Source of the DNA: Metapseudomonas otitidis
GTDB lineage: Bacteria; Pseudomonadota; Gammaproteobacteria; Pseudomonadales; Pseudomonadaceae
Direction of reading: 5' to 3'
DNA length: 64,000 bases
Assembly (NCBI RefSeq): GCF_900111835.1
Contig: NZ_FOJP01000001.1
Coordinates: forward strand, 186,001-250,000
The position numbers were made by a program, and so were the translations under genes. This document shows positions 52,706 through 61,822 of this stretch, one piece after another. The stretch's first letter is position 1. The number at the start of each line of letters is the position of its first letter. Under the pieces are notes generated by a model. That model was not told where the DNA came from, ran no database searches, and saw only the letters and a program-made list of their open reading frames with translations.

Positions 52706-54301
52706 TCAGGCCTTGCCCAGGCGCTTGGCCAGCTCGGTGGAGAGCTGGGCGGTGAGGCCGTAGACCGACAACTGGGGGTTGGCGCCGATGCTGGTGGGGA
52801 ACAGCGAACCGTCGTGGATCGACAGGTTTTCCAGCTGGTGGTGACGCCCGAGGCTGTCGGTGACAGCCTGCTTCGGGTCCTCGCCCATGGCGCAGCCGCC
52901 CATGACGTGGGCGCTGCCCAGGCGGGTGCGGTACAGCTCCAGGGACAGGCGGTCGATCAGTTCGCGGGCTTCGGCCGGGGTCTTCACGTAGTCGGCATCG
53001 GCGTGCAGCGGCAGCACGGCCTTGGCGCCGGCGGCGAACTGGATCTCGGCCATGGTGTGGAAGGCCCGGCGCAGGCCGTCCCAGGTGTAGTCGGTGAGCC
53101 GGTAGTCGAGCACCGGGCTGCCGTCGCCGCGCAGCTCCACGGTCCCTTCGGCGCTCTCCGGGTGGAAGCCGTCGCGCAGCAGCGCCAGCATCACGTTGGT
53201 GTGGGGCAGCTGCTCCATACGCAGGGCGTTGTCCTCGCCGAAGCGGCCGAGCAGGGTGGCGGTGAGCGCCGGTTGCAGCGGCGGCACTTCGAGTTTGTAG
53301 GACATGCGCCCGGTGGTGCCGTCGTCCCACTGGTAGTGGTCGGAATAGATGGATTGCGGCGCGCCGTAGAACGGGTTGATGACCTGGTCGAACTGCGCGG
53401 CGGAGAAGTTCACCAGGTGCAGGAAGGTGCGCTTGCCGGCGCGGCCATGGGGGTCGGGGGCGTCGGAGCGCAGCAGCAGGCCGGGTGTGTTGATGCCGCC
53501 GCCGGCCAGCACGTAGTGGCGGGCCTTGACGGTGATGGTGCGGCCGGTGGGGGCGACGCAGCGCTCGTCCATGGCCTGGCATTCGATGCCGGTGACCTTG
53601 TCGCCCTGGATCAGCAGGCGCTGGGCACGGGCGAGGTAGAGCAGCTCGCCGCCCTTGTCGAGGGTGGCGGGGATGGTGGTGACCAGCATCGACTGCTTGG
53701 CGTTGGTCGGGCACCCCATGCCGCAGTAGCCGAGGTTCCAGCAGCCGCGCACGTTACGCGGGATGACCTTCCAGTGCAGGCCGAGCTTCTCGCAGCCCTG
53801 GCGCAGCACGTCGTTGTTGGCGTTCGGCGGGATGGCCCAGGGCGCGACGCCCAGGCGCTGTTCCATCTTCTCGAACCAGGGGGCCATCTCGGCCGGGCTG
53901 TGCCCTTTGACGCCGTGCTCCTTGGCCCAGTGCTCCAGGGTCGGCTCGGGGGTGCGGAAGCTGGAGGTCCAGTTCACCAGGGTGGTACCGCCTACGGCGC
54001 GGCCTTGCATGATGGTGACGGCGCCGTCCTTGGACATGCGGCCGATGCCTTCCTGGTAGAGGGAGGGGTAGGCCTCGGCTTCCTGCATCTTGAAGTCGCT
54101 GCTGGTCTTCAGCGGACCTTCCTCGATGATCAGCACCTTGTAGCCGGCGGCGCTGAGGATCTCGGCGGTGGTGCCGCCACCGGCGCCGCTGCCGACGATG
54201 GCGACGTCGGCTTCCAGGGTCAGGTCCTGCTCCAGGCGGGAGCCATTGTGGGTTTTCCAGCCGCGGGCCAGGCCCTCGGCGAACAGATCAGGTACGGGCA
54301 T
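52706..54301 (-). CDS. GMC-type FAD oxidoreductase (alcohol dehydrogenase-like)
   Basis: 531 residues. The FAD dinucleotide loop is VAIVGSGAGGGTTAEIL (about 33-49), then GRAVGGTTLVNW, and the C-terminal GMC_oxred_C region ends in SAHVMGGCAMG, LSIHDGSLFPTSIGANPQL. It lacks a signal peptide. With the Tat protein and aldehyde dehydrogenase in the same operon, it probably oxidises an alcohol to an aldehyde at the inner membrane (inference). Confidence 0.88.
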   Translation of the reverse strand: MPVPDLFAEGLARGWKTHNGSRLEQDLTLEADVAIVGSGAGGGTTAEILSAAGYKVLIIEEGPLKTSSDFKMQEAEAYPSLYQEGIGRMSKDGAVTIMQGRAVGGTTLVNWTSSFRTPEPTLEHWAKEHGVKGHSPAEMAPWFEKMEQRLGVAPWAIPPNANNDVLRQGCEKLGLHWKVIPRNVRGCWNLGYCGMGCPTNAKQSMLVTTIPATLDKGGELLYLARAQRLLIQGDKVTGIECQAMDERCVAPTGRTITVKARHYVLAGGGINTPGLLLRSDAPDPHGRAGKRTFLHLVNFSAAQFDQVINPFYGAPQSIYSDHYQWDDGTTGRMSYKLEVPPLQPALTATLLGRFGEDNALRMEQLPHTNVMLALLRDGFHPESAEGTVELRGDGSPVLDYRLTDYTWDGLRRAFHTMAEIQFAAGAKAVLPLHADADYVKTPAEARELIDRLSLELYRTRLGSAHVMGGCAMGEDPKQAVTDSLGRHHQLENLSIHDGSLFPTSIGANPQLSVYGLTAQLSTELAKRLGKA

Positions 54302-54371
54302 CAGCTCAATCCTCGGTCGCGCCGGCCGACCTGGCGGTCGGGGCGCGGGGTTCTTGTTGTGGTAGCGGCGC

Positions 54372-54917
54372 TCAGACGGTCGGCGGACCGGGGTAGCCGC
54401 AGTGCGCCCAGGCTTCCTGCCGGCTGTACCAGGCCATCATCACCAGCTGCAGCAGGGAGGCGTGCCCCATCTTCAGCAGGCCGATGAAGCTGTTCTGCCA
54501 GCGCGAGAGGAAGGTGCGCACGTCGTCGGCGCTGGCGTTCTCCCAGCTGCCCCAGATGCCGGTGAGCGGGCCCCGGGTGATGGGCAGGGCGAGCACGTCG
54601 AACAGCTGCACGGTGAGCTTGAGCATCTCCGGGGAGAGGTGGGCCAGGGCGTTGTCCAGGCTCTGGATGGTGCCGGCGACGGCCTGGGGCATCTGCTCGG
54701 CGGCGACGGCGCCGGCGAGCATCACCGGGATCAGCGCCTTCAGGCAGGGCAGGTCGGAGTCCCGCAGCACGACCATGCCGTTGGCCGGCGTGGAGGCGGA
54801 GCAGCCGGTGAGGGTGGCGGTGACCCCGGCGGTGGCGAGGAATGCGCCGCCGACGAGGCCGACTTTCAGCAGGCCGCGCCGGGTAAGCCCCGGCGCTTGG
54901 AGGGTGGTGTCTGTCAT
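54372..54917 (-). CDS. Tat-exported small subunit-like protein
   Basis: 181 residues. The N-terminus carries a twin-arginine motif LTRRGLLKVGL followed by a hydrophobic segment and LTGCS, a possible lipobox. The rest is helical (PCLKALIPVMLAGAV, LSPEMLKLTVQLFDVLALP). It resembles small subunits paired with membrane GMC dehydrogenases such as gluconate dehydrogenase. Positioned between the aldehyde dehydrogenase and GMC genes, so likely a component of that complex. Confidence 0.8.
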   Translation of the reverse strand: MTDTTLQAPGLTRRGLLKVGLVGGAFLATAGVTATLTGCSASTPANGMVVLRDSDLPCLKALIPVMLAGAVAAEQMPQAVAGTIQSLDNALAHLSPEMLKLTVQLFDVLALPITRGPLTGIWGSWENASADDVRTFLSRWQNSFIGLLKMGHASLLQLVMMAWYSRQEAWAHCGYPGPPTV

Positions 54918-54950
54918 TGTTGTTGTGACCCCATCAGGTCCCTTGCAGGG

Positions 54951-56381
54951 TTAGCGAACGAACAGCTTGTAGACCAGTTTCTGAATGGCTTTGCCGTAAG
55001 GCGGGTAGATCATCCGGGCGGCGTTGAAGCGTTGCTTGGCGAACACCGCCTTGGCCTTGCTGAAGGTGAGGAAACCCTCGTGGCCATGGTAGTGGCCCAT
55101 GCCGGACGGGCCGATGCCGCCGAAGGGCATGTCGTCCTGGGCGACGTGCAGCAGGGTGTCGTTCAGGCAGACGCCGCCGGAGTGGGTCTGCTCCAGCACG
55201 TGCTGCTGCTCGCGCTTGTCGTAACCGAAGTAGTAGAGGGCCAGGGGGCGCGGACGCTGGTTGACGTAGGCGAGGGCGTCGTCGAGGCGGTCGTAGGGCA
55301 CCACCGGCAGCAGCGGGCCGAAGATCTCGTCCTGCATCAGCTTCATGTCGTCGTTCACGTCCAGCACCAGGGTGTGGGCCAGGCGGCGGGCTTGGTCGCC
55401 GGGGAACAGCGGGATGAGCCGCGCGCCCTTGGCTTCGGCGTCCTGCAGGTAGCCTTTCAGGCGCTGCAGCTGGCGCTCGTTGATGATGGCGGTGTAGTCG
55501 GGGTTGTCCGCCAGCTTCGGGTAGAAGCGGTTGACCGCCTCGCGGTAGGCGTCGATGAAGCCCTGCACGCGCTCCCGCGGGACCAGCACGTAGTCGGGGG
55601 CGACGCAGGTCTGGCCGGCGTTCATGGTCTTGCCGAAGGCGATGCGTTCGGCGGCGTCCGCCAGGGGGACGCCGGCGGAAACGATGGCCGGCGACTTGCC
55701 GCCCAGCTCCAGGGTCACCGGGGTGAGGTTCTCGGCGGCGGCGCGCATCACGTGGCGGCCGATGCTGGTGGCACCGGTGAACAGCAGGTGGTCGAAGGGC
55801 AGCTTGGAGAAGGCGACGCCCACGTCGGCCTCGCCCAGCACCACGGCGACCTGGTCCTCGGGGAAGATGCGCGCCATCAGCTCCTTGAACAGCTGGGAGG
55901 TGGCCGGGGTGGATTCGCTCATCTTGATCATCACCCGGTTGCCGGCGGCCAGCGCCCCCACCAGCGGGCCGATTGCGAGGAACAGCGGGTAGTTCCACGG
56001 CACGATCACGCCGACCACGCCCAGGGGCTGGTAGACCACCTTGGCGGAGGCGGGCTGGAAGGCCAGGCCGACGGCGCGGCGGGAGGGCTTCATCCAGCGG
56101 CGGATGCGGCGGCGGGCGTAGTGGATGCCGTGCAGGCTGGGCATGATCTCGGCCAGCAGGGTCTCGTCCGCCGAGCGGTTGCTGAAATCCTGGCTGACGG
56201 CGCGGATCAGGGCGTCCTGCTCGTTGAAGATCAGGTCGCGCAGTGACTGCAGCCACTGCATGCGCTGCTCGGCGCTGGGCATCGGGTGGTTGCCATAGGC
56301 GGCACGTTGGCGGGCGAACAGTTCTTCCAGCTGGCTGATCTGCTGCTGGGTCTGCTGCAGGTAGGCGACATCGGCGACCAT
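54951..56381 (-). CDS. Aldehyde dehydrogenase (coniferyl aldehyde dehydrogenase type)
   Basis: 476 residues. Catalytic E225 (TLELGGKSP) and C259 (NAGQTCV) are present, with PWNYPLFLAIGPLVGALAAGN for NAD binding. The C-terminal KLVYKLFVR tail and length match the CalB/fatty aldehyde branch, which often associates with the membrane. First gene of the operon, behind the palindrome 56418-56437, so probably repressed by the divergent TetR. Confidence 0.92.
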   Translation of the reverse strand: MVADVAYLQQTQQQISQLEELFARQRAAYGNHPMPSAEQRMQWLQSLRDLIFNEQDALIRAVSQDFSNRSADETLLAEIMPSLHGIHYARRRIRRWMKPSRRAVGLAFQPASAKVVYQPLGVVGVIVPWNYPLFLAIGPLVGALAAGNRVMIKMSESTPATSQLFKELMARIFPEDQVAVVLGEADVGVAFSKLPFDHLLFTGATSIGRHVMRAAAENLTPVTLELGGKSPAIVSAGVPLADAAERIAFGKTMNAGQTCVAPDYVLVPRERVQGFIDAYREAVNRFYPKLADNPDYTAIINERQLQRLKGYLQDAEAKGARLIPLFPGDQARRLAHTLVLDVNDDMKLMQDEIFGPLLPVVPYDRLDDALAYVNQRPRPLALYYFGYDKREQQHVLEQTHSGGVCLNDTLLHVAQDDMPFGGIGPSGMGHYHGHEGFLTFSKAKAVFAKQRFNAARMIYPPYGKAIQKLVYKLFVR

Positions 56382-56417
56382 GGCGGCACCTCTTCGTTAT
56401 TGTTAGACATGCCGATT

Positions 56418-56437
56418 TCTAGAGTAATTGCTCTAGA
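56418..56437. promoter_or_regulatory. Palindromic TetR-type operator
   Basis: TCTAGAGTAATTGCTCTAGA is a 20-base palindrome with perfect 7-base arms. It lies 36 bases before the aldehyde dehydrogenase start in the divergent gap with the TetR gene. The rest of the 56382-56582 gap shows no other symmetrical site. Confidence 0.65.
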
Positions 56438-56582
56438 GTGTCAAATAGCATGACGCGGCCGGCCGACCCTTGCCTACCAAACGAAAAGTTGGGCTGCCCG
56501 CCCCCGGGGCGCCGATTCACGGCCTCTGGGTAGTTTTGTTACCCTCGGCCACCTTTTTGGCGCCTGTGAGACCGACCCGCCC

Positions 56583-57254
56583 ATGGCCCCACGCATCAAG
56601 ACCCGCGAACGCATCGTGCAGAGCAGCCTGGAGCTGTTCAACGCCCAGGGCGAGCGGACGGTCACCACCAACCACATCGCCGCGCACCTGGGGATGTCAC
56701 CGGGCAACCTGTACTACCACTTCCGCAACAAGCAGATGATCATCGCGGAGCTGTTCGCCGAGTACGAGGCGCGGGTGGACACCTTCCTGCGCCTGCCCCA
56801 GGACCGGCCGCTGAACATGGACGACAAGACCTTCTACCTGGAGGCGCTGCTGGCGGCCATGTGGCACTACCGCTTCCTGCACCGCGACCTGGAGCACCTG
56901 CTGGAGTCCGATGACGAGCTGGCAGCGCGCTACCGGGTGTTCGCCCAGCGCTGCCTGGGGCATGCCCAGGCGATCTACCGGGGCTTCGTCGAGGTGGGGA
57001 TCCTGCGCATGGATGCGGCGCAGATCGAGGCGCTGGCGCTGAACAGCTGGATCATCATGACCTCCTGGGTGCGCTTCCTGTGCACCACCCGCAGCGCCCC
57101 GGGCGACCTGGACCAGCGCCTGCTGATGCGCGGCATCTACCAGGTGCTGGCGCTGGAGGCTGGCTACGTCACCGAGGGCTGCCGGGAGGCCGTTGCGGCA
57201 CTCCAGGCCCGGTTGTTCGTGCCGCTGGAGCAGGTGGTGCCGCCGCTGGGCTGA
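56583..57254 (+). CDS. TetR-family regulator
   Basis: 223 residues. The N-terminal helix-turn-helix is TRERIVQSSLELFNAQGERTVTTNHIAAHLGMSPGNLYYHFRNKQ (about 6-52), and the ligand domain follows. Divergent from the aldehyde dehydrogenase operon with a palindrome between, the usual layout for a local repressor. The ligand is likely an aldehyde, alcohol or acyl compound (inference). Confidence 0.9.
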   Translation: MAPRIKTRERIVQSSLELFNAQGERTVTTNHIAAHLGMSPGNLYYHFRNKQMIIAELFAEYEARVDTFLRLPQDRPLNMDDKTFYLEALLAAMWHYRFLHRDLEHLLESDDELAARYRVFAQRCLGHAQAIYRGFVEVGILRMDAAQIEALALNSWIIMTSWVRFLCTTRSAPGDLDQRLLMRGIYQVLALEAGYVTEGCREAVAALQARLFVPLEQVVPPLG

Positions 57255-57275
57255 CGTTGGCCAGGCGCAGGCCTG

Positions 57276-58259
57276 TCAGCGCGGCAGCGCGGCCAGCCAG
57301 GCGGGGATGCGCCGTTCCAGGTAGTAGTCGGGCTGGCGCGGCGAGCCGCCGATGAAGCCCACGTGACCCCCCTTGTCGTGCAGCTCCAGCCGGGTGCTGG
57401 CGGACAGCTCGTGGGCCTCCGGCACGCTGTGGCGGAACACGAAGGGGTCGTCCGCCGACTGGATCAGCAGCGTCGGCACGCGGATGGCACCGAGGAAAAA
57501 GCGGCTGGAGGCGCGCCGGTAGTAGTCGTCGGCATCGGCGTAGCCGTGCAGCGGCGCGGTGATGCGCCCGTCGAAGTCCCAGAAGGTGCGCAGGCCGTCC
57601 AGCGGGCCGAGTTGCTCCAGCACCGACAGGCGGTCGGCCATACCCTGGTGGGCGAACAGGCGCTGCTTGTCGCGCACGTAGGCGACCATCTCGCGCATGA
57701 AGTGCCGCTGGTAGACCCTGGAGAAACCCAGGCCGATGCGGTCGGCGCACTGGTCCAGGCGGAACGGCACCGACACCGCCACAGCGCCCTGCAGTGGGCA
57801 TGCGTCGCTGGACTCCCCCAGGTACTTCAGCAGCACGTTGCCGCCCAGGGAGTAGCCCACCGCGTGGAGCGGCGCCAGGGGGCGGGTGCGGCGCAGGTGT
57901 TCCACGGTGGCGGCCAGGTCTTCGCTGGCGCCGGAGTGGTAGCCCCGGGGCAGCAGATTGGGCTCGCCGGAGCAGCCGCGCCAGTTGATCGCCACGCTGG
58001 CCCAGCCCTGCTCCGCCAGGCGCTGCTGCAGGCCGAGCACGTAGAGCGAGCTGGACGAGCCGGTCAGCCCGTGGAGCACCAGCACCAGTGGGGCATGGGC
58101 GTCATGGGGGCCGTACCAGTCCAGGTCGATGAAGTCGCCGTCCTCCAGCCACAGGCGCTCGCGCTGGCGTTCCAGCCGGGGCGGGTTGCGAAAGAAGGGC
58201 GACCACAGCGTCTGCAGGTGCGGGCCGGGCAGCCACCAGGCGGGGCGGAAGTCGTTCAC
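57276..58259 (-). CDS. YheT-like alpha/beta hydrolase
   Basis: 327 residues of the YheT/YbbA-type hydrolase family. It begins DFRPAWWLPGPHLQTLW, contains LVLVLHGLTGSSSS (oxyanion region), the nucleophile elbow VGYSLGGNVLLKYLGE with Ser, an Asp in QSADDPF and His in DKGGHVGFIGG. All triad residues are present. The GTG start overlaps the rsmD stop. Substrate is unknown, probably an acyl ester. Confidence 0.88.
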   Translation of the reverse strand: MNDFRPAWWLPGPHLQTLWSPFFRNPPRLERQRERLWLEDGDFIDLDWYGPHDAHAPLVLVLHGLTGSSSSLYVLGLQQRLAEQGWASVAINWRGCSGEPNLLPRGYHSGASEDLAATVEHLRRTRPLAPLHAVGYSLGGNVLLKYLGESSDACPLQGAVAVSVPFRLDQCADRIGLGFSRVYQRHFMREMVAYVRDKQRLFAHQGMADRLSVLEQLGPLDGLRTFWDFDGRITAPLHGYADADDYYRRASSRFFLGAIRVPTLLIQSADDPFVFRHSVPEAHELSASTRLELHDKGGHVGFIGGSPRQPDYYLERRIPAWLAALPR

Positions 58260-58852
58260 GCGGTGCGGTGCCAGAGGGCGTAGTGGACGTTGCCGGTCTT
58301 CTTCTCCCGGTGCAGCCGCCAGTTGCCGGGCAGGCCGAGGGAGGAAGGTGCGGCTTCGCTTTCGGTGTAGACCCAGGCGTCGTTGGCCAGCCAGCCACGC
58401 TCCTCCAGCAACGTGCACACCGGTTGCAGCAGGCCGAGATTGAACGGCGGGTCGAGGAACACCAGGTCGTAGGGCGTCGCGGCCTGGTTGGCCAGGTAGC
58501 GCAGGGCGTCGGCCTGCAGCAGTTGGCCGGTGCCGCAGCGCAGGGTGTCCAGGGTGCCGCGCAGGGCGGCCACCGAGTCGGGGTTGAGGTCCAGCGCCAG
58601 GGCTTCGCGGGCGCCACGAGAGAGTGCCTCCAGGTAGAGCGCGCCGCTGCCGGTGAAGGGGTCCAGCACCCGCGCGCCCTCTATATAGGGGGCGAGCCAG
58701 TTGAACAGCGTTTCGCGGACGCGGTCAGGCGTCGGGCGCAGGCCGGGACCGTCGGGGAAGGCGAAGCGGCGCGAACGCCACTCGCCGCCGATGATGCGCA
58801 GCTGGCCCTGGCCGCCATGGGCCGAGGGCTTCTTCGGGGTACGTGTGGCCAT
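58256..58852 (-). CDS. rsmD: 16S rRNA (guanine966-N2)-methyltransferase
   Basis: 198 residues. A SAM domain with VLDPFTGSGALYLEALSRGA and the N6/N2-methyltransferase motif LVFLDPPFNLG. The basic start RIIGGEWRSRRFAF is typical of RsmD. It methylates G966 of 16S rRNA. Its ATG shares a base with the stop of the upstream M16 peptidase (TGATG). Confidence 0.95.
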   Translation of the reverse strand: MATRTPKKPSAHGGQGQLRIIGGEWRSRRFAFPDGPGLRPTPDRVRETLFNWLAPYIEGARVLDPFTGSGALYLEALSRGAREALALDLNPDSVAALRGTLDTLRCGTGQLLQADALRYLANQAATPYDLVFLDPPFNLGLLQPVCTLLEERGWLANDAWVYTESEAAPSSLGLPGNWRLHREKKTGNVHYALWHRTA

Positions 58853-60333
58853 CAGTGCTCCGGGATGCCAAAGCTGGGTTTGAAGCGCTTCTCGGTCGGT
58901 GCCGGCAGTTCCTTCTGGGGAACCGTGGGGCCGGCGGTGACGATGATGAAGCGGTCCGGGTCGAGGTGGCGGGCCATGGCCGCTTTCACCTGGTCGACGC
59001 TGAGGCCTTGGACCTGCTTCATGAAGTCCTCCAGGTAGGTCAGTGGCAGGCCGTAGAAGCCGATGGCGCCCAGTTGGCCGACGATGTCGGCGTTGCTGGC
59101 GGTGGACAGCGGGAAGCTGCCGGCCAGTTCGCGCTTGGCGTCGTCCAGTTCCTTCTGGGTCGGGCCCTGGGCCAGGTAGTCGCGGACGATGTCCTTGACC
59201 AGCTTGAGGGTGCCGTCGCTGAGTTCGGCGCGGGTCTGCAGGCCGATCATGAACGGGCCCTGCACCTGCATGGCGGTGAAGCCGGAGCTGACGCCGTAGG
59301 TGAGGCCGCGCTTCTCCCGCACTTCCTCCATCAGGCGGGTGCCGAAGCCACCGCCACCGAGGATCTGGTTGCCCAGGTAGAGCGCGGCGTAGTCCGGTTC
59401 GGCGCGGTCGATGCCGAGCTGGGCCAGCAGCAGGTGGGTCTGCGCCGAGGGGAACTCGATGTGGGTGGTGCCGGGCTCCGGCGCCTTGGGCGCCTCGGTC
59501 CTGGCCAGGCGCGGGCCCTTGGGCAGCGCCTGGGAAACGCGGTTGGCGATGGCCTCGGCTTCCTCGCGGGAGAGGTCGCCGACCAGGGCGATCACCACGT
59601 TGCCGGCGGCGTAGCCCTTCTGGTGGAAGGCCTTGAGCTGGGCGACGGTGATGCCCGGCACGCTCTTCGCGTCGCCTTCGCTGGGGTGGGCGTAGGGGTG
59701 CTGGCCGTAGAGCTTCTCGAACAGGGCGAGGCCGGCGAGCTTGCCGGGGTTCTGCTTCTGGTACTCGAAGCCGGCGAGCATCTGGTTCTTGATGCGGGCC
59801 AGGGAGTCCTCGGGGAAGGTCGGCGCGCCCACCACCTGGGTGAACAGCTCCAGGGCCGGCTCGCGCTGGGCCGGGTCGGTGAGGCTGCGCAGGCCGGCGA
59901 TGGCCATGTCGCGGTAGGCACCGTTGCTGAAGTCCGCGCCCAGGCCTTCGAAGCCCTGGGCGATGGCGGTGACGTCCTTGCCCTTCACGCCTTCGTTGAG
60001 CATGGCGTTGGTCAGGGTGGCCAGGCCGGGGGTGTCACCGTCCTGGCTGCTGCCGGCGGCGAAGGTCAGGCGCAGGTCGAACATCGGCAGCTCGGGGGCG
60101 GCGACGAACAGCACCCGGGCGCCTTCGGCGGTTTCCCACTGCTGGATGTCCAGCTTGCGGCTGGCCGGGGCCTTGCCATCGAGTTCGGCGATGGAGGCCA
60201 GCTTGGGGGCGTCGCTCGCCTCGGTGGCGGCCACGGCCTCCCCGGGGCGGTTGACGATCAGGACGAGCACGCCCAGCAGGGCGATCAGGGCCAGGCCGAG
60301 CAGGCCGTAACGCAGGCCGTTGCGCTCACTCAT
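58852..60333 (-). CDS. M16 family peptidase, non-catalytic subunit
   Basis: 493 residues with an N-terminal membrane anchor (YGLLGLALIALLGVLVLIV). It is an M16B fold, but the zinc HxxEH is absent; the equivalent place reads TPGLATLTNAMLNEG. The REKRGLTYGV motif of the second subunit is present. It probably complexes with the catalytic partner encoded directly upstream (overlap of eight bases). Confidence 0.9.
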   Translation of the reverse strand: MSERNGLRYGLLGLALIALLGVLVLIVNRPGEAVAATEASDAPKLASIAELDGKAPASRKLDIQQWETAEGARVLFVAAPELPMFDLRLTFAAGSSQDGDTPGLATLTNAMLNEGVKGKDVTAIAQGFEGLGADFSNGAYRDMAIAGLRSLTDPAQREPALELFTQVVGAPTFPEDSLARIKNQMLAGFEYQKQNPGKLAGLALFEKLYGQHPYAHPSEGDAKSVPGITVAQLKAFHQKGYAAGNVVIALVGDLSREEAEAIANRVSQALPKGPRLARTEAPKAPEPGTTHIEFPSAQTHLLLAQLGIDRAEPDYAALYLGNQILGGGGFGTRLMEEVREKRGLTYGVSSGFTAMQVQGPFMIGLQTRAELSDGTLKLVKDIVRDYLAQGPTQKELDDAKRELAGSFPLSTASNADIVGQLGAIGFYGLPLTYLEDFMKQVQGLSVDQVKAAMARHLDPDRFIIVTAGPTVPQKELPAPTEKRFKPSFGIPEH

Positions 60334-61681
60334 GGCGGGGTTCCTCGGGCAGTACGTGGGCGACGCTGAGGCGGTCGCGGGTGAAGAAGGTGCGGGCAGC
60401 GGCCTGGATATCCGCCGGGGTGACGGCTTCCAGGGCAGCGAGATCCTGCTCCATCAGGCGCCAGGACAGGCCGACGGTCTCCAACTGGCCGATGGTGGAG
60501 GCCTGGCTGGTGATGGAGTCGCGCTCGTAGACCAGGCCGGCGATCACCTGGGCGCGCACGCGCTGGAGCTCGTCCTCGCTGGGCGGCGTCTGCTTGAGGG
60601 CCTCCAGCTCGCGCCAGAGGCCGGCTTCGGCCTGCTCCAGGGTCTTGCCCTTCTGGGCGTTGGGGGTGGCGCTGAGGGTGAACAGGCTGTCGCCCCGGCT
60701 GTAGCCGTCGTAGCTGGCGGATGCGCCGCTCACCAGTTCTTCGCCGCGCTCCAGGTGGCTGGGCAGGCGCGCGCTGTAGCCGCCGTCGAGCAGGGCCGAG
60801 GCCAGGCGCAGGGCATGTACCTGGCGGGCGTCCTTGGCGGTGGCGAGGCTGGGCACGTTGAAGGCCATCAGCAGGCTGGGCAGCTGGGTCTTCACGTGCA
60901 CGACGAGGCGTCGCTCGCCGGGCGCGGGTAGCTCCAGGGGTTGCTTCGCCGGCGGCACCGGGCGCGCGGGGATGGCGCCGAACCAGCGCTGGGCCAGGGC
61001 CTTGACCTCGTCACCGGTGACGTCGCCAACCACCACCAGGGTGGCGTTGTTCGGCACGTACCAGGCCTCATACCAATGGCGCAGCTCCTCGACCTTCATG
61101 CGTTCGAGGTCGGCCATCCAGCCGATGGTGGGGGTGTGGTAGCCGCTGGCCGGGTAGGCCATGGCCTTGAAGCGTTCGAAGGCCTTGGCGCCGGGGCGGT
61201 CGTCGGTGCGCAGGCGACGCTCTTCCTTGATCACCTCGATCTCGCGCTGGAACTCCTCGGGCGGCAGGCGGAGGCTGGCCATGCGGTCGGCCTCCAGCTC
61301 GAAGGCCACGCCGAGGCGGTCCTTGGCCAGCACCTGGTAGTAGGCGGTGTAGTCGTCGCTGGTGAAGGCGTTCTCCTCCGCGCCGAGGTCGCGCAGGACG
61401 AGGGACGCCTCGCCGGGGCCGAGCTTGCTGCTGCCCTTGAACATCATGTGTTCGAGGGCGTGGGAGAGGCCGGTCTGGCCGGGCGTTTCGTAGCTGGAGC
61501 CGACCTTGTACCAAAGTTGTGAAACCACCACGGGGGCCCTGTGGTCTTCTCTGACGATGACTTTCAGGCCGTTTTCGAGGGTGTATTCATGGGTGGGTTG
61601 GGTCTCGGCGGCGAAGGCCGCTATGGGCAGCAACAGGCTGCCGAGCAGCAGGCCGGTGGCCTGGCGGGTGATCGCTTTCAT
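60326..61681 (-). CDS. M16 family zinc peptidase, catalytic subunit
   Basis: 451 residues with a signal peptide (about 1-25). The inverted zinc motif HALEH is at 74-78 with the distal Glu in the region about 77 residues on. It starts EYTLENGLKVIVREDHRAPVVVSQLWYKVGS, typical of PqqL/YmxG-like proteases. Acts in the periplasm with its inactive partner. ATG at 61681 is chosen over an adjacent TTG. Divergent from ftsY. Confidence 0.9.
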   Translation of the reverse strand: MKAITRQATGLLLGSLLLPIAAFAAETQPTHEYTLENGLKVIVREDHRAPVVVSQLWYKVGSSYETPGQTGLSHALEHMMFKGSSKLGPGEASLVLRDLGAEENAFTSDDYTAYYQVLAKDRLGVAFELEADRMASLRLPPEEFQREIEVIKEERRLRTDDRPGAKAFERFKAMAYPASGYHTPTIGWMADLERMKVEELRHWYEAWYVPNNATLVVVGDVTGDEVKALAQRWFGAIPARPVPPAKQPLELPAPGERRLVVHVKTQLPSLLMAFNVPSLATAKDARQVHALRLASALLDGGYSARLPSHLERGEELVSGASASYDGYSRGDSLFTLSATPNAQKGKTLEQAEAGLWRELEALKQTPPSEDELQRVRAQVIAGLVYERDSITSQASTIGQLETVGLSWRLMEQDLAALEAVTPADIQAAARTFFTRDRLSVAHVLPEEPRHE

Positions 61682-61822
61682 CAATACTGGGGACCTGTCC
61701 GACGGGCCCGCGGGGCGTACCGCCTGCGGGCGAAGAGGTGCTAGGATACTCCATCCTTTTCCGGCGCGGCCAAGCTGTCGGGCCAGGCCCGCAGCGGCCG
61801 CTCCTTGAGATGCAAGCTACCC

